Below, piece by piece: positions 32,898 to 41,665 of a stretch of DNA of 64,000 nucleotides; within the stretch, counting starts at the first letter, position 1, and each line of letters begins with the position of its first letter. Source of the DNA: Myxococcales bacterium (lineage in GTDB: Bacteria > Myxococcota_A > Polyangia > Polyangiales > Polyangiaceae); the NCBI GenBank assembly GCA_016191785.1, contig JACPVJ010000016.1, positions 124,001 to 188,000 of the forward strand, read 5' to 3'. Both the position numbers and the translations under genes were made by a program. The notes beneath the pieces were generated by a model. It was not told the DNA's origin and searched no databases. It was given only the letters and a program-made list of their open reading frames with translations.

Positions 32898-35281
32898 CAG
32901 AAGCCTCCTTCTACCCCAAGACTGGGAATGGTCACGGGCCCGATCTCTTCCGCCTCGCAGCCCTCGAGGGTGCACTCGCTCTGCACCGCCTCTTTGCTCA
33001 AGGTGGCGTTCATCGCCTCGGCCACGGCGCTGATCCACACCGTCGGCGTCAGCTGCCAGCGCTTCTCGAGCCGCAGATCGAGGCGGAAGAAGGGCGGCAG
33101 GCGGGTCGAGCCGTCGAGCGGATCCCGTGGCTTGGGCAGCCCGGTGTAGAAGACGACGCGCGAGCCGGCCCGCCACCGCCGGCCGAGGTCGTAGGCCAGG
33201 GCCGCGTTGGCGACGTGGGTGCGGTCGAAGGTGGCGACGTACTGGCGCCGGCCATAGCTGCGGGTCGAGCGCGACAGCGTGTACGACACGAAGCCGCCCA
33301 GCTTCTTGGTGAGCCGGCGCTTCAAGAACAGCTCGAGCCCGTACGAGGCCCCCAGCGTGCGCACCTCGAACACCTCGGAGAAGCGCCGGCCGCGACGGCT
33401 GTCGGCACCCTGACCGCCGCCGCCGCTCCGATCGGGGCCCAGGGTTCCGGGCTCGAACCGGTCCGTGCAATCCGGCGGGTTGTCCGGGGTCGCGCCGGGG
33501 TCGCCGCCGATCGAGTCGTCGGGGTAAGAGCCCGGCGGGCAGCCGTCGAGCTCCGGTTCGGTGGTGCCCAGCGGGTCGCTCATGTCGAAGAAGGCGTTCT
33601 GGAACACCGTTGCCGTCACGGTCGTGGCGTCGCCCAGATCCAGCTCGATGCCCATGCTCTCTTGCACCGCGCGCTGCAGCCCACCCCGCAAGCCGCCGGG
33701 CTGGAACCCCGGCACCGGGACCACGAAGGCCGGCGGCTGGTGGGCGATGCCGAAGGCCGTCAAGAAGTGCAGGCGTTCGGTCATCCGCGTGCGCGTCGCC
33801 AGCCGCGGGTCGATGCCGACCGCGCTCGCGCCCTCCGAGGCGTAGAGGTCGATGCGCAGGCCCGGCGTGACGTCGAAGCCGCTGACGGGCGTGATCACCG
33901 CGTCGCCGCGCATGCCGAAGGTCAGATCCGTGCGCGAGGGAAAGTTCGCGGCGGCCCGCTGGGCCGAGGGCGACAGCACCTGCGACCCGAGCTCGATGCC
34001 GTACGTCTCGAGCGCGAAGTCGGTGCCCGCGCGGACCCGGACCGCGCTGTCGATGCGATGCTCGATCTCGGTGCGGCCGCCGTACAGCCGGCTCACCACC
34101 GAGCGGTCCTGTTGCACCCGCGAGCGGTCGATGCCGAAGGTCAGCGCGCTCCGCAGCATGCCGCGGGGCAGATGGCGGTCGTAGCGGAGATCGACCCGGT
34201 GAAACTCGGTCGCGAACAGGGTGAGCGGCTCGCCCTGGGTCTTCTGCGCCAGGTAGTCGTACGAGCCGAAGGTGAATAGCCCGAGTCGATCTTCCCGCGT
34301 CAGGTCGAATGTCGCGCGCGCCTGGTAGTCCCAGTACTCGAGCAGCACGTCGGGCGAGAGCAGCGACAAGAGCAGCGCGGTGTACGAATAACGGCCGCCC
34401 ACCAGCGCGGTGCCGCGCCCCTCGGCAAAGGGGGCTTCCACCGCCGCGCCGGCGTCGAACAGTCGCAGGTTGTACTCGCCGTGCAGCTCGGGAGTCGGCT
34501 CGGTGGTCTCGCCGGCGACGATGCCGCCTGCGAACCGCCCGAAGCGTGCCGGGTACCCACCCGGGTAGAGATCGACGCGGTCGATGAGTACCGGATGGAC
34601 CACCGATGGGCCGATGCCGACGTGGAACAGGAGCGGCACTCGGATGCCGTCCAGGAAGTATCCGACGTTGCCGGGGGGCGCGCCTCGAATGAAGAAGAAC
34701 GGCAAGCCCGAGACGATGGGCGTGACGCCTGGGAGCGCCTCGATGGCCCGAAACGGGTCGCCGAACGTTCCGGGGATCTGTCGAACTTCGGCCCGCGACA
34801 GGGTTGCGGTACGGGAGGGCTCGGGGTGCTCACCGAGCACCACCACCTCGACTCGCTCTTCCGTCGGGGCTCGCGGCCGCTCGGGCGCCGGGCGCTCGGT
34901 CGGCTCCACCGCGGGCTCGGTGGGTCGCTCGGGCTCGCGGAACACGACCTCGACGCGGATCTTCGCGACGATCGGCGCGCCGTTGCGGGTGGCCGGCTCG
35001 AACCGCCAGGCGAGCGCGCTCTGGGCAGCCAGGCTGCTGAAGGGCTCGTTTGGCTCGTTCGGTGCCGCCGAGGTGACCCTGCCGCTCCGGTCCACGATCA
35101 AGGTGAGCACCACCGTGGCGTCGCCGCGCGCGCCTTCCGGGTAGAGCACGGTCGTATCCGAGATCACCTTCGGTGCGATCAGGGTGGGGGCCACCGGCGG
35201 CGGCGGCGGCGGGACGGGCTGTGCTTCGGCCCGGGCTGCGGCGAGCAGCGACGCGAGCGCGAGGATCCGGAGCTGCCGCAT
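32897..35281 (-). CDS. TonB-dependent receptor with fused N-terminal TonB C-terminal domain
   Basis: A 794-residue outer-membrane receptor. After a signal (LRILALASLLAAARAEA) comes a Pro-rich segment and a TonB/AgmX-like domain at about 45-115 (YPEGARGDATVVLTLIVDRS, SALAWRFEPATRNGAPIVAK), a Pro/Glu hinge, a plug at about 150-280 (RAIEALPGVTPIVSGLPFFF, IRGAPPGNVGYFLDGIRVPL, DLYPGGYPARFGRFAGGIV) and a 22-strand-type barrel to the end. Having the energy-transducer module on the receptor itself is seen in myxobacteria and other delta-proteobacteria and may act in energising or signalling. The barrel contains acidic Asp/Pro loops (GGDPGATPDNPPDC). Substrate unknown. Confidence 0.9.
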   Translation of the reverse strand: MRQLRILALASLLAAARAEAQPVPPPPPPVAPTLIAPKVISDTTVLYPEGARGDATVVLTLIVDRSGRVTSAAPNEPNEPFSSLAAQSALAWRFEPATRNGAPIVAKIRVEVVFREPERPTEPAVEPTERPAPERPRAPTEERVEVVVLGEHPEPSRTATLSRAEVRQIPGTFGDPFRAIEALPGVTPIVSGLPFFFIRGAPPGNVGYFLDGIRVPLLFHVGIGPSVVHPVLIDRVDLYPGGYPARFGRFAGGIVAGETTEPTPELHGEYNLRLFDAGAAVEAPFAEGRGTALVGGRYSYTALLLSLLSPDVLLEYWDYQARATFDLTREDRLGLFTFGSYDYLAQKTQGEPLTLFATEFHRVDLRYDRHLPRGMLRSALTFGIDRSRVQQDRSVVSRLYGGRTEIEHRIDSAVRVRAGTDFALETYGIELGSQVLSPSAQRAAANFPSRTDLTFGMRGDAVITPVSGFDVTPGLRIDLYASEGASAVGIDPRLATRTRMTERLHFLTAFGIAHQPPAFVVPVPGFQPGGLRGGLQRAVQESMGIELDLGDATTVTATVFQNAFFDMSDPLGTTEPELDGCPPGSYPDDSIGGDPGATPDNPPDCTDRFEPGTLGPDRSGGGGQGADSRRGRRFSEVFEVRTLGASYGLELFLKRRLTKKLGGFVSYTLSRSTRSYGRRQYVATFDRTHVANAALAYDLGRRWRAGSRVVFYTGLPKPRDPLDGSTRLPPFFRLDLRLEKRWQLTPTVWISAVAEAMNATLSKEAVQSECTLEGCEAEEIGPVTIPSLGVEGGF

Positions 35282-35321
35282 CGGCCCACCGGTACTAGAC
35301 CCATCGCCTGGCCGGCGCCAC

Positions 35322-37706
35322 TCAGTGGAAGTCGCCGCTCACTGCGTCCCGCACCAGGTCGTCTTCGAGCACGAGGTCTTCGCACAGCTCGAAGGGGTAG
35401 GCCCGGCTGCCGGCTCGGCAGAACAGGCGCTCGTGAGCCGCCGGCGAGCCCAGGACCTCGAGCCGGCCCGATTCGGCGCGGGCCAGGATGCCACCGGGCC
35501 GGGCGGCGAGGGTGAGCGTGACCCGGGTCGTCAGATCTCGCCCGCCGATCGAGACGCGACCGTCGTCTTCGAGCACCACCACCCGACCGTCGGGAGAGAG
35601 CTCGAGCCGATCGGCGCTGACGTCCTTGGTCACCGTGCCGGCCGGCGAGAACAGCGCGACGTCGCGATAGGTGCATCCCATCAGGACCACGCTGCCATCG
35701 GTCGACACGCTCACCGGCCCTCTGGTGCAACGGCCGGACATCAGCTTCCTGGGGCCGCCGACGGGGAGCGACACGGTCTCGGCCCCGGCGGCGGAGGCCA
35801 GCACCAGCACTTTCCCGTCGCGTGACAGGCCAAGCGCGCCCAGATCTTTTGGGCGGGGGAGGGCGCGGGCAGCCTGCGTGTCGAAGTCGAAGACCGTGAC
35901 CGTGCCGTCGGACGAGGTCACCGCCCGGGTCTCGGAAAGCGTATGCGCGCGGCCGCTCTTCGCCCGCGGGATCGCCAGCTCCGTCGACCAGCTCGACGCG
36001 CCGATGGTGTGAACGAACAGCTTGCGCTCGAACGGCCCACCCAGGCCCCAGAGGCGGGCGGGATCGGCGAAGTGGAGCTCGTCCACCCACTCCGGAGCCT
36101 CGGGCAGCTCGAGGCGTTCGCCCGTGGCCACGTCCCAGGCGAGCATGCTCTTGCCGCCGAAGCTGCCGGCCAGGCGCTGGCCCAACCGCGAGAACGCGAG
36201 CGTCGCCTTGTAGCCCGGCACGGACAGGAAGCGGGGCTCGACCGCGCGCGCACCGATCACGAAGACCTCGACGTGATCGTTCGGTGGCTCGTTCACGCGT
36301 CGGGCGAGTGCGAGCTGGCCGTCGGCCAGGGCGAGGCCTTCGAGTCGAGCGGCCCGGGTGACCACCGTGGCGGACACGGTTCCGGTTGCGGCGTCGGCGA
36401 TGGCCAAGCCCCCGGAGCGAGTGCTGATCGCCACGACGCTCGCATCCGGAGACAACACCTGGTCGCCACTCGGCACCTTCTTCGACGACAGCGCCTGGCC
36501 CGACGCCGGGTCGTAGTCCACCAGCGTTTCGCCCCACGTGCCGCCGCTGGTGCGCACTCGCTTTCCGTCCGACGAGAACCCCAAGATCGTGCGACGCCAG
36601 GGGCGATCGAGGGTGGTGCGAGCGAGCAGAGCGCCCTTCGCCGTGCCCCAGATCTCGAGGCGGGTCGGGCCCGCCGCCGCGAGCCGATCGCCCGTCGGCG
36701 AGAACGCCAAGAGCACAGCGGCCTCCGCGTTTGGGGCCGAACCGAGCGTCTTGGTTCGGGTCAGCTTCTTGGTGTCGAACAGGCCGAGCGCTTCGCCGCT
36801 GGTCGCCACGGCGAGCAGGTTGCTTGCGGGTGAGACTGCCAGCGCCGTGACCTCGCGCCCCTTGGTGATCACGTGCTCGGCGGTCGAGTCCCCGGTCGCG
36901 ACATCGAAGCGCCGCACGACGGCGTCGAAGCCGGCGCGAGCGCCGGTGAATACCGCGCTGCCGTCGGGGCTGAAGGCGAAGGCTCGGAGCTCTTGGTCCG
37001 CCCACTCCAGCTTCTTTCCTCGCGTGCCGGTCGCCGTGTCGTAGAGCACGACCGCGTTCTGCTCGAGCACGGCGACGCTCCGGCCGTCGGGTGAGAACTG
37101 CGCGCCCTCGGCGAAGTGGCGCCGTGACTCGCTCGCCGTGTCCAAGAACACCGTGGGCGCGAGCCGCACCGTGTCCACGATCACGCGATCGCCGCCGGCG
37201 ATGGTGCCGAGCAACAGCGCTCCGTCCCGTGAGAGGGCGACGCCGGCGACTCCGCTGATGTCCGCCCACGGCGCGACGCGCACGCCGCGCTCTTCGAAGC
37301 GTCGGGCCGCCAGAGACGCGAGGCGCCGAGCCTGGGGCAGCTGGCCTTGCTGGGCCGCGGCCCGCGACGCGGCCCAGGCGTCGTCGGCGCTCTGCCCCGC
37401 GCCGTCCGGGGACGGTGGCACAGCCAGCGGAGCGCGCGTCGGGCAGAGCCGAACGGCCGCGTCCGAGAGGCGCTTTGCGCGGAGCGAGAACCCCTCGGTC
37501 GCGCGCGCCGCGGCCAGCCGGAGCTTCTCGTCGGCGCGCTGGCAGGCGCTGGGCAGCGAGGCTTCACGCGGTGGGGCGGCGCGGGTGGGTGGCCGGTCGG
37601 CCGCTCGTGGCCGGGTGGAGTCGGAGCGCGGGGCCGGCGCGGGCCCCGGGGCGGCCCCGCACGCTACCGTCGTTGCGAGCAGCGCGTACGTTGCCAGGCG
37701 CAGCAT
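35322..37706 (-). CDS. WD40-like beta-propeller lipoprotein
   Basis: A 794-residue lipoprotein (YALLATTVACGAAP lipobox). About 150 residues of linker and helix (CQRADEKLRLAAARATEGFS) precede many WD40-like blades with repeated FSPDG or LSPDG motifs: GVALSRDGALLLGT, GAQFSPDGRSVAVLEQN, AFAFSPDGSAVFTGA, LLAFSPTGDRLAAAGP, VLSPDASVVAIST, LELSPDGRVVVLEDD. Roughly ten or more blades suggest two propellers. Such surface propellers are protein-binding scaffolds. The start at 37706 is chosen for its signal peptide; an upstream extension to 37787 has none. It lies between the receptor gene and the AsmA-like gene on one strand. Confidence 0.82.
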   Translation of the reverse strand: MLRLATYALLATTVACGAAPGPAPAPRSDSTRPRAADRPPTRAAPPREASLPSACQRADEKLRLAAARATEGFSLRAKRLSDAAVRLCPTRAPLAVPPSPDGAGQSADDAWAASRAAAQQGQLPQARRLASLAARRFEERGVRVAPWADISGVAGVALSRDGALLLGTIAGGDRVIVDTVRLAPTVFLDTASESRRHFAEGAQFSPDGRSVAVLEQNAVVLYDTATGTRGKKLEWADQELRAFAFSPDGSAVFTGARAGFDAVVRRFDVATGDSTAEHVITKGREVTALAVSPASNLLAVATSGEALGLFDTKKLTRTKTLGSAPNAEAAVLLAFSPTGDRLAAAGPTRLEIWGTAKGALLARTTLDRPWRRTILGFSSDGKRVRTSGGTWGETLVDYDPASGQALSSKKVPSGDQVLSPDASVVAISTRSGGLAIADAATGTVSATVVTRAARLEGLALADGQLALARRVNEPPNDHVEVFVIGARAVEPRFLSVPGYKATLAFSRLGQRLAGSFGGKSMLAWDVATGERLELPEAPEWVDELHFADPARLWGLGGPFERKLFVHTIGASSWSTELAIPRAKSGRAHTLSETRAVTSSDGTVTVFDFDTQAARALPRPKDLGALGLSRDGKVLVLASAAGAETVSLPVGGPRKLMSGRCTRGPVSVSTDGSVVLMGCTYRDVALFSPAGTVTKDVSADRLELSPDGRVVVLEDDGRVSIGGRDLTTRVTLTLAARPGGILARAESGRLEVLGSPAAHERLFCRAGSRAYPFELCEDLVLEDDLVRDAVSGDFH

Positions 37707-37783
37707 GAGGCGCGAGGTTCTACGCGTGGCGCGCCTCGGGTCTTCCCAAGCCCGCGGCGTCGTCTGTCTCGGGCCTCGCTCCG

Positions 37784-39163
37784 TCACTTCTCGGCGCCCT
37801 TGGGCTTGGGCTTCGGCGGCTCGATCTGGAGGTCGATCTTGGGCAGCTCGGGCAGCCCGCTCGGGACCTTGGGCAGCTTACCCTCGAGGATCTTGGTCAC
37901 GTCGACTCCGCCGATCTCGATGGGACGAAGGCCGCAGCCGACACCGATCTTCTTGTCGACCTTGGCGTTCTCGAGATCGTCGGAGCGGGCCGTGACCGCC
38001 ACCTTGATGGCCACGCTGCCCTTGATCAGATCTCGGGCCAGCTGCCCGGCGATGCCTCCGAGCGCGCGACCGAGGTGGCTCTCTGCGGCCGCGCCGGCCA
38101 GGGCCGAGCACGGCAAGCTGCCACTCAAGTCGAGGCGCAGGCCCCCGTGATCTTCTTCTCGAAACACGCTCCCCGAACCCGCCAGCTTGAAGGCCCCTGC
38201 GGTCACCTTCACCTCCGACAGATCGGCGCGCTCCCGCGCGTCGTCGACGCGGAGCTTGGCCGCGAGCGTCGTCTTGTCGCCGAAGACGAGGCCGTCGAGC
38301 TCCCGCGGGTGGGGCGGGACGTACCCTTGCAGCGTGGCGTCCAGGGTTCCGGTCACGGCCCCGCTGCCCTTCGGCAAGGTGAGTTGCACGGTTGCGCTGG
38401 CGGTTACGCCCTCGACCGGCAACCGGGCGCCAAACGGCCCGGCCAGGCGGGCGAGGTCGACCGGCGTGAGAGTGACGGTAGCGGTCGGCTCGGCGACCGA
38501 GTGCCTCACCTCGAATCGAACCGGAGCGCGACTCAGATCGTCGACGCCGAAGCCGATGGCGACCTGAGCGTCGTCGGCGGTCCACGCCGCACCGACCTTG
38601 CCCAGGTCTGGGCACAGCGGTGCGCCCGCGTCGCGCTCGCGGCAGATCCCCAGCACGCTCTTGTCGGCGCTGAAGAGCGTGGTCGGGCCATCGCGCCGCA
38701 CGGTCCCGCCCGAGAGCGTGAGCCACGGTTCGGCCTTCTCGGCCTTGCGCCAGACCAGCGTCGTGGCGTCGGCTTCGGTCGGCATCCGGAAGGTCTGCGG
38801 AAACCGACGAGCCCATTCGGTGACGCCCAAGGCCAGGGTCGCCGCCGAGCCCACGGCCTCGACCTCGACGCCCCGCAGCTTCACGCCGACCGGGTGGGTC
38901 CAGCGCAGCGACACCCGGAGCTCGTCGAGCGAGCCGCGCACCGCGGGGAGCCCCACCAGGTGGAAGCGGGACCGCCGCAAGCTGACGGACCCGAGCGACA
39001 AGTAGATGTCGCCCGGCTCGAGCACCACTCCGTGCTCCTCCGCCCGCTCAATGGCCATGCGCCGCGCCATGGGCTCGGCGAAGAACAGCAAGAACACGGC
39101 TGCCCCGGCCAAGAGCAGCGACGCCGCTACGGCGAGCCCGACTGCCCAGCGCTTCCTGATCAC
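37784..39163 (-). CDS. AsmA/DUF748-like membrane-anchored protein
   Basis: A 459-residue protein with an N-terminal anchor (WAVGLAVAASLLLAGAAVFLLFFAE) and a long extracytoplasmic beta-rich part with repeated strands (DIYLSLGSVSLRRSRFHLVG, SLDELRVSLRWTHPVGVKLR, GVEVEAVGSAATL) and lipid-transport-like segments such as LKLAG-type repeats (VTAGAFKLAGSGSVFREEDH). The order anchor, short helix, beta-groove repeats, Pro/Lys tail (PPKPKPKGAEK) recalls AsmA-like bridge or DUF748 proteins, which shuttle phospholipids or assemble outer-membrane parts. That is an inference from pattern; similarity is weak. It is divergent from greB. Confidence 0.7.
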   Translation of the reverse strand: MIRKRWAVGLAVAASLLLAGAAVFLLFFAEPMARRMAIERAEEHGVVLEPGDIYLSLGSVSLRRSRFHLVGLPAVRGSLDELRVSLRWTHPVGVKLRGVEVEAVGSAATLALGVTEWARRFPQTFRMPTEADATTLVWRKAEKAEPWLTLSGGTVRRDGPTTLFSADKSVLGICRERDAGAPLCPDLGKVGAAWTADDAQVAIGFGVDDLSRAPVRFEVRHSVAEPTATVTLTPVDLARLAGPFGARLPVEGVTASATVQLTLPKGSGAVTGTLDATLQGYVPPHPRELDGLVFGDKTTLAAKLRVDDARERADLSEVKVTAGAFKLAGSGSVFREEDHGGLRLDLSGSLPCSALAGAAAESHLGRALGGIAGQLARDLIKGSVAIKVAVTARSDDLENAKVDKKIGVGCGLRPIEIGGVDVTKILEGKLPKVPSGLPELPKIDLQIEPPKPKPKGAEK

Positions 39164-39215
39164 GGCCCAGAGCGTACGTCGGCGGCGCCGAACGCGCTAT
39201 CCTCCGGCCCGTCCC

Positions 39216-39683
39216 ATGGCGACCTACCTCACTCCCGAAGGCGCGAAGAAGCTGCAAGAGGAGCTCAAGCAGCTGTTGCATTCCGAGCGTCCGCGCGTGG
39301 TGCAAGAGGTCTCGGACGCAGCGGCGCAGGGCGATCGCTCGGAGAATGCCGAGTACATCTACGGCAAGAAGCGCCTGCGAGAGATCGACCGGCGCATCCG
39401 CTTTCTGACCAAGCGACTCGAGTCCGCGGTGGTGGTGACGCACGACGAGGTCAGCAAGCACTCCGTGCGCTTCGGCGCCACCGTCGAGGTCGAAGACGAA
39501 GAGGGCCATCGCAAGCGCTATCGTATCGTCGGACCGGACGAGATCGATCCCTCTGCCGGCAGCATCAGCTTCAAGAGCCCGCTCGGCACTGCGCTGATGA
39601 AGCGCCGGGTGGGGGACGTCGTGACCGTGCGCCGACCCGCGGGCGAGGTCGAGCTGGAGATTTGCGCCATCAGCTACGAGTGA
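39216..39683 (+). CDS. greB: Transcription elongation factor GreB
   Basis: A 155-residue Gre factor that rescues backtracked RNA polymerase by stimulating cleavage of the transcript 3' end. It has an N-terminal coiled coil (YLTPEGAKKLQEELKQLLHS, VVQEVSDAAAQGDRSENAEY) with the tip acids Asp and Glu in GDRSENAEY, and the C-terminal FKBP-like domain (VEVEDEEGHRKRYRIVGPDE, ISFKSPLGTALMKRRVGDVV). RYRIVGPDE and SPLGxALxxxxxGD are typical. The ATG at 39216 gives the family length; the longer upstream frame is antisense to the AsmA-like gene. Confidence 0.95.
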   Translation: MATYLTPEGAKKLQEELKQLLHSERPRVVQEVSDAAAQGDRSENAEYIYGKKRLREIDRRIRFLTKRLESAVVVTHDEVSKHSVRFGATVEVEDEEGHRKRYRIVGPDEIDPSAGSISFKSPLGTALMKRRVGDVVTVRRPAGEVELEICAISYE

Positions 39684-39754
39684 TTGCCGCGAGGGCGCCT
39701 TCTGGCTAGGGTCCCGCTCCGCCCGACCGCCGTGAACGGCACACCGGGCACAGT

Positions 39755-39759
39755 GGAGG
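39755..39759 (+). promoter_or_regulatory. Strong ribosome binding site fixing the SDR start
   Basis: A GGAGG lies four bases before the ATG at 39764, inside an unusually A-rich stretch for this DNA (GGCAAAATG). It supports that start for the HSD17B4-like dehydrogenase. Confidence 0.8.
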
Positions 39760-39763
39760 CAAA

Positions 39764-40672
39764 ATGTCCGAGCTTCGTTTCGACAATCGAGTCGCTATCG
39801 TCACCGGTGCCGGCGGAGGTCTGGGGCGCGCCCACGCGCTCTTGCTCGCCAAGCGTGGAGCCAAGGTCGTGGTCAACGATCTGGGCGGAGCCATGGATGG
39901 TTCGAGTGGAAGCGGCAGTTCCGCGGCCGACAAAGTGGTCGATGAGATCAAGGCGGCCGGCGGTCAGGCCGTCGCGAGCTACGACGGCGTCGACACCTGG
40001 GAAGGCGCCCAGAAGATCGTGGCCAAGGCCAAAGAGGCCTTCGGCAAGCTCGACATCGTGATCAACAACGCGGGCATTCTCCGCGACGTCTCGTTCCTGA
40101 AGATGACCGACGAGGACTGGGACAAGGTGCTGCGCGTGCACCTGAGCGGCACCATGTTCGTGAGCCGGGCCGCGTGGCCGCTGCTCCGCGAGAACAACTA
40201 CGGGCGCGTGGTGAACACCACCAGCGCGGCCGGCCTGTACGGCAACTTCGGCCAGGCCAACTACAGCTCGGCCAAGCTGGGCATCGTCGGCCTCAGCAAG
40301 ACGCTGGCCCACGAGGGCGCGAAGTACAACATCAAGGTGAACGTGATCGCACCGATCGCCAAGAGCCGCATGACCGAGACGGTGATGCCGCCGAACGTCC
40401 TCGAGAAGCTCGCCCCGGAATACGTCTCGGCGCTCGTGGCCTACCTGGTCTCGGACAAGTGCGAGGACAGCGCTCAGGTCTACGCGGTCGGCGGCGGGTA
40501 CTTCTCGCGCGTGGCGGTGATGGAGGCCGAGGGCATCGGGCTGCCGGTCGAGAAGGTCAGCCCCGAGGCCGTGGCCGAGCAGTGGGCGAAAATCAACGAC
40601 ATGACCGGCGCCAAGGCCTACGGCAACGCGATGGAAGCCGCCGGGGCGGCGATGAAGTTCGCGATGATGTGA
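39764..40672 (+). CDS. Short-chain dehydrogenase, 3-hydroxyacyl-CoA type (HSD17B4-like)
   Basis: A 302-residue SDR. The coenzyme site is VAIVTGAGGGLGRAHALLLA; LDIVINNAGILRD follows; the catalytic Ser and Tyr-x-x-x-Lys are in VNTTSAAGLYGNFGQANYSS and the AK that follows it. The long insertion VNDLGGAMDGSSGSGSSAAD and the tail (AYLVSDKCEDSAQVYAVGGG) match the dehydrogenase unit of the peroxisomal multifunctional enzyme type 2, which oxidises (3R)-hydroxyacyl-CoA in beta-oxidation of long-chain, branched and sterol side-chain substrates. Here it stands alone, without hydratase or SCP2 domains. Confidence 0.9.
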   Translation: MSELRFDNRVAIVTGAGGGLGRAHALLLAKRGAKVVVNDLGGAMDGSSGSGSSAADKVVDEIKAAGGQAVASYDGVDTWEGAQKIVAKAKEAFGKLDIVINNAGILRDVSFLKMTDEDWDKVLRVHLSGTMFVSRAAWPLLRENNYGRVVNTTSAAGLYGNFGQANYSSAKLGIVGLSKTLAHEGAKYNIKVNVIAPIAKSRMTETVMPPNVLEKLAPEYVSALVAYLVSDKCEDSAQVYAVGGGYFSRVAVMEAEGIGLPVEKVSPEAVAEQWAKINDMTGAKAYGNAMEAAGAAMKFAMM

Positions 40673-40695
40673 GCCGGCGCCCGTCAGGGCAGGCG

Positions 40696-40730
40696 AAGGG
40701 CGGCGGGCTTCGGCTCGTCGCCCTTTCGTT
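40696..40730. terminator. Bidirectional terminator hairpin with a TTCG tetraloop
   Basis: Between two convergent genes there is a 13-bp stem, AAGGGCGGCGGGC (40696-40708) with GCTCGTCGCCCTT (40713-40725), closed by a C(TTCG)G loop. Two pairs are G-T. It is followed by TCGTT on the plus strand. The tetraloop and position suit termination of both the SDR and the lipoprotein transcripts, although the T runs are weak. Confidence 0.72.
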
Positions 40731-41629
40731 CACGGCACGGTGTTCAGGTTGTCGAAGAGGGCGACGGGCTGCGTGCCGTGCGCCTGCCAGGTCCCGGCAC
40801 CGATCTCGATTTGGACCACCTTCATGCCAGCAGGGCGGGCGGCGATGCGCCGCTGCGTCCAGTTCTTGCCATCGGGGCTGGTGTCGAAGGCGACCTTCCC
40901 GGCCGGAAACCGCATCCGCCACCAGCGATGCTTTGGCGGGTCGAAGGGGATGGATTGATTGTCCTCGACGCCGTTCTCTTCCACCCCGAAGACCAGCTTC
41001 ATCTTGGAAGGCGACGCCGTGTCCGGCGTCGCGGTGATCTCCGCGTCCATCGAGCCGTCGACCATGGCCATCAGATAGGTCTCGCCCTCGAAGCTCGGCG
41101 CCATGGTTTGTTTGGCTTCGATCCACAGCGCGCAGCCGTCGAGGCTGAGCTTCTTCGTGCTGATGATCCCGTTGTAGTTCTGCCCGCTCATGGCGGGTTT
41201 CACCACCAGAGCGCCACCCGTGGCCACGATGGTCCCGGTCGTGTCCGTGTACGAGTCCCAGGTCGCGCCGTCGAGCGCGGCGCTGAACGTGTCTTGCAAC
41301 GTCTCGACGCCGCCCGGGGGGCAGGCGCTCACGACACCACCTGTGCCGCCCCCGCCCCCGCTCGAGCTGCCCCCAGAGCCCCCGGCTCCAGCGCTGCCGC
41401 CCGTGCCGCCCCCGCTCGTCCCGCCAGCGGGGCTGCCCGCTGCGCCGCCTCCTGTGCCGCCGCCCGCCGGCCCGCCGCCCGTTGCGGCCCCTCCGCTTGC
41501 AGTGCCGCCGGACGACGAGCCACCGGAAGTCACGCCGCCTGTTCCAGCGACGGCGGAGAACTCTTCACCACCGCATGCGGAGACGCAAACAGTCAGGACC
41601 AAGAGCCCGGTTCGGGTCGATGCGCGCAC
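40730..41629 (-). CDS. Lipoprotein with long Gly/Ser linker and concanavalin-like domain
   Basis: The product (299 residues) has a signal with lipobox LTVCVSACGG (Cys19), a Gly/Ser/Ala/Thr linker at about 28-98, and a C-terminal beta-sandwich: LQDTFSAALDGATWDSYTDT, a lamin-G/concanavalin-like start, through SLDGCALWIEAKQTM, KLVFGVEENGVEDN, RWWRMRFPAGKVAFDTSPDG and VVQIEIGAGTWQAHGTQPVA. This is the pattern of DUF1349-like or laminin-G-like carbohydrate-binding domains: a D-x-F start, then W and R in WWRMRF. It probably displays a sugar- or polymer-binding domain on the cell surface (inference). Confidence 0.78.
   Translation of the reverse strand: MRASTRTGLLVLTVCVSACGGEEFSAVAGTGGVTSGGSSSGGTASGGAATGGGPAGGGTGGGAAGSPAGGTSGGGTGGSAGAGGSGGSSSGGGGGTGGVVSACPPGGVETLQDTFSAALDGATWDSYTDTTGTIVATGGALVVKPAMSGQNYNGIISTKKLSLDGCALWIEAKQTMAPSFEGETYLMAMVDGSMDAEITATPDTASPSKMKLVFGVEENGVEDNQSIPFDPPKHRWWRMRFPAGKVAFDTSPDGKNWTQRRIAARPAGMKVVQIEIGAGTWQAHGTQPVALFDNLNTVP
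41336..41542 (-). repeat. Low-complexity Gly/Ser linker DNA
   Basis: Codons for residues 30-98 of the lipoprotein: short imperfect GGN, AGC and GCN units. A flexible spacer between the lipid anchor and the folded domain. Such runs are prone to length change by slippage. Confidence 0.75.
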
Positions 41630-41665
41630 TAACCGGGAAACATAGCACGCATCGCCCGCGCGCCG

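Noticed and set aside
32897..37706. Receptor and WD40-like genes are both exactly 2385 bases long.
   Set aside because: The proteins share no sequence; the equal length is coincidence.
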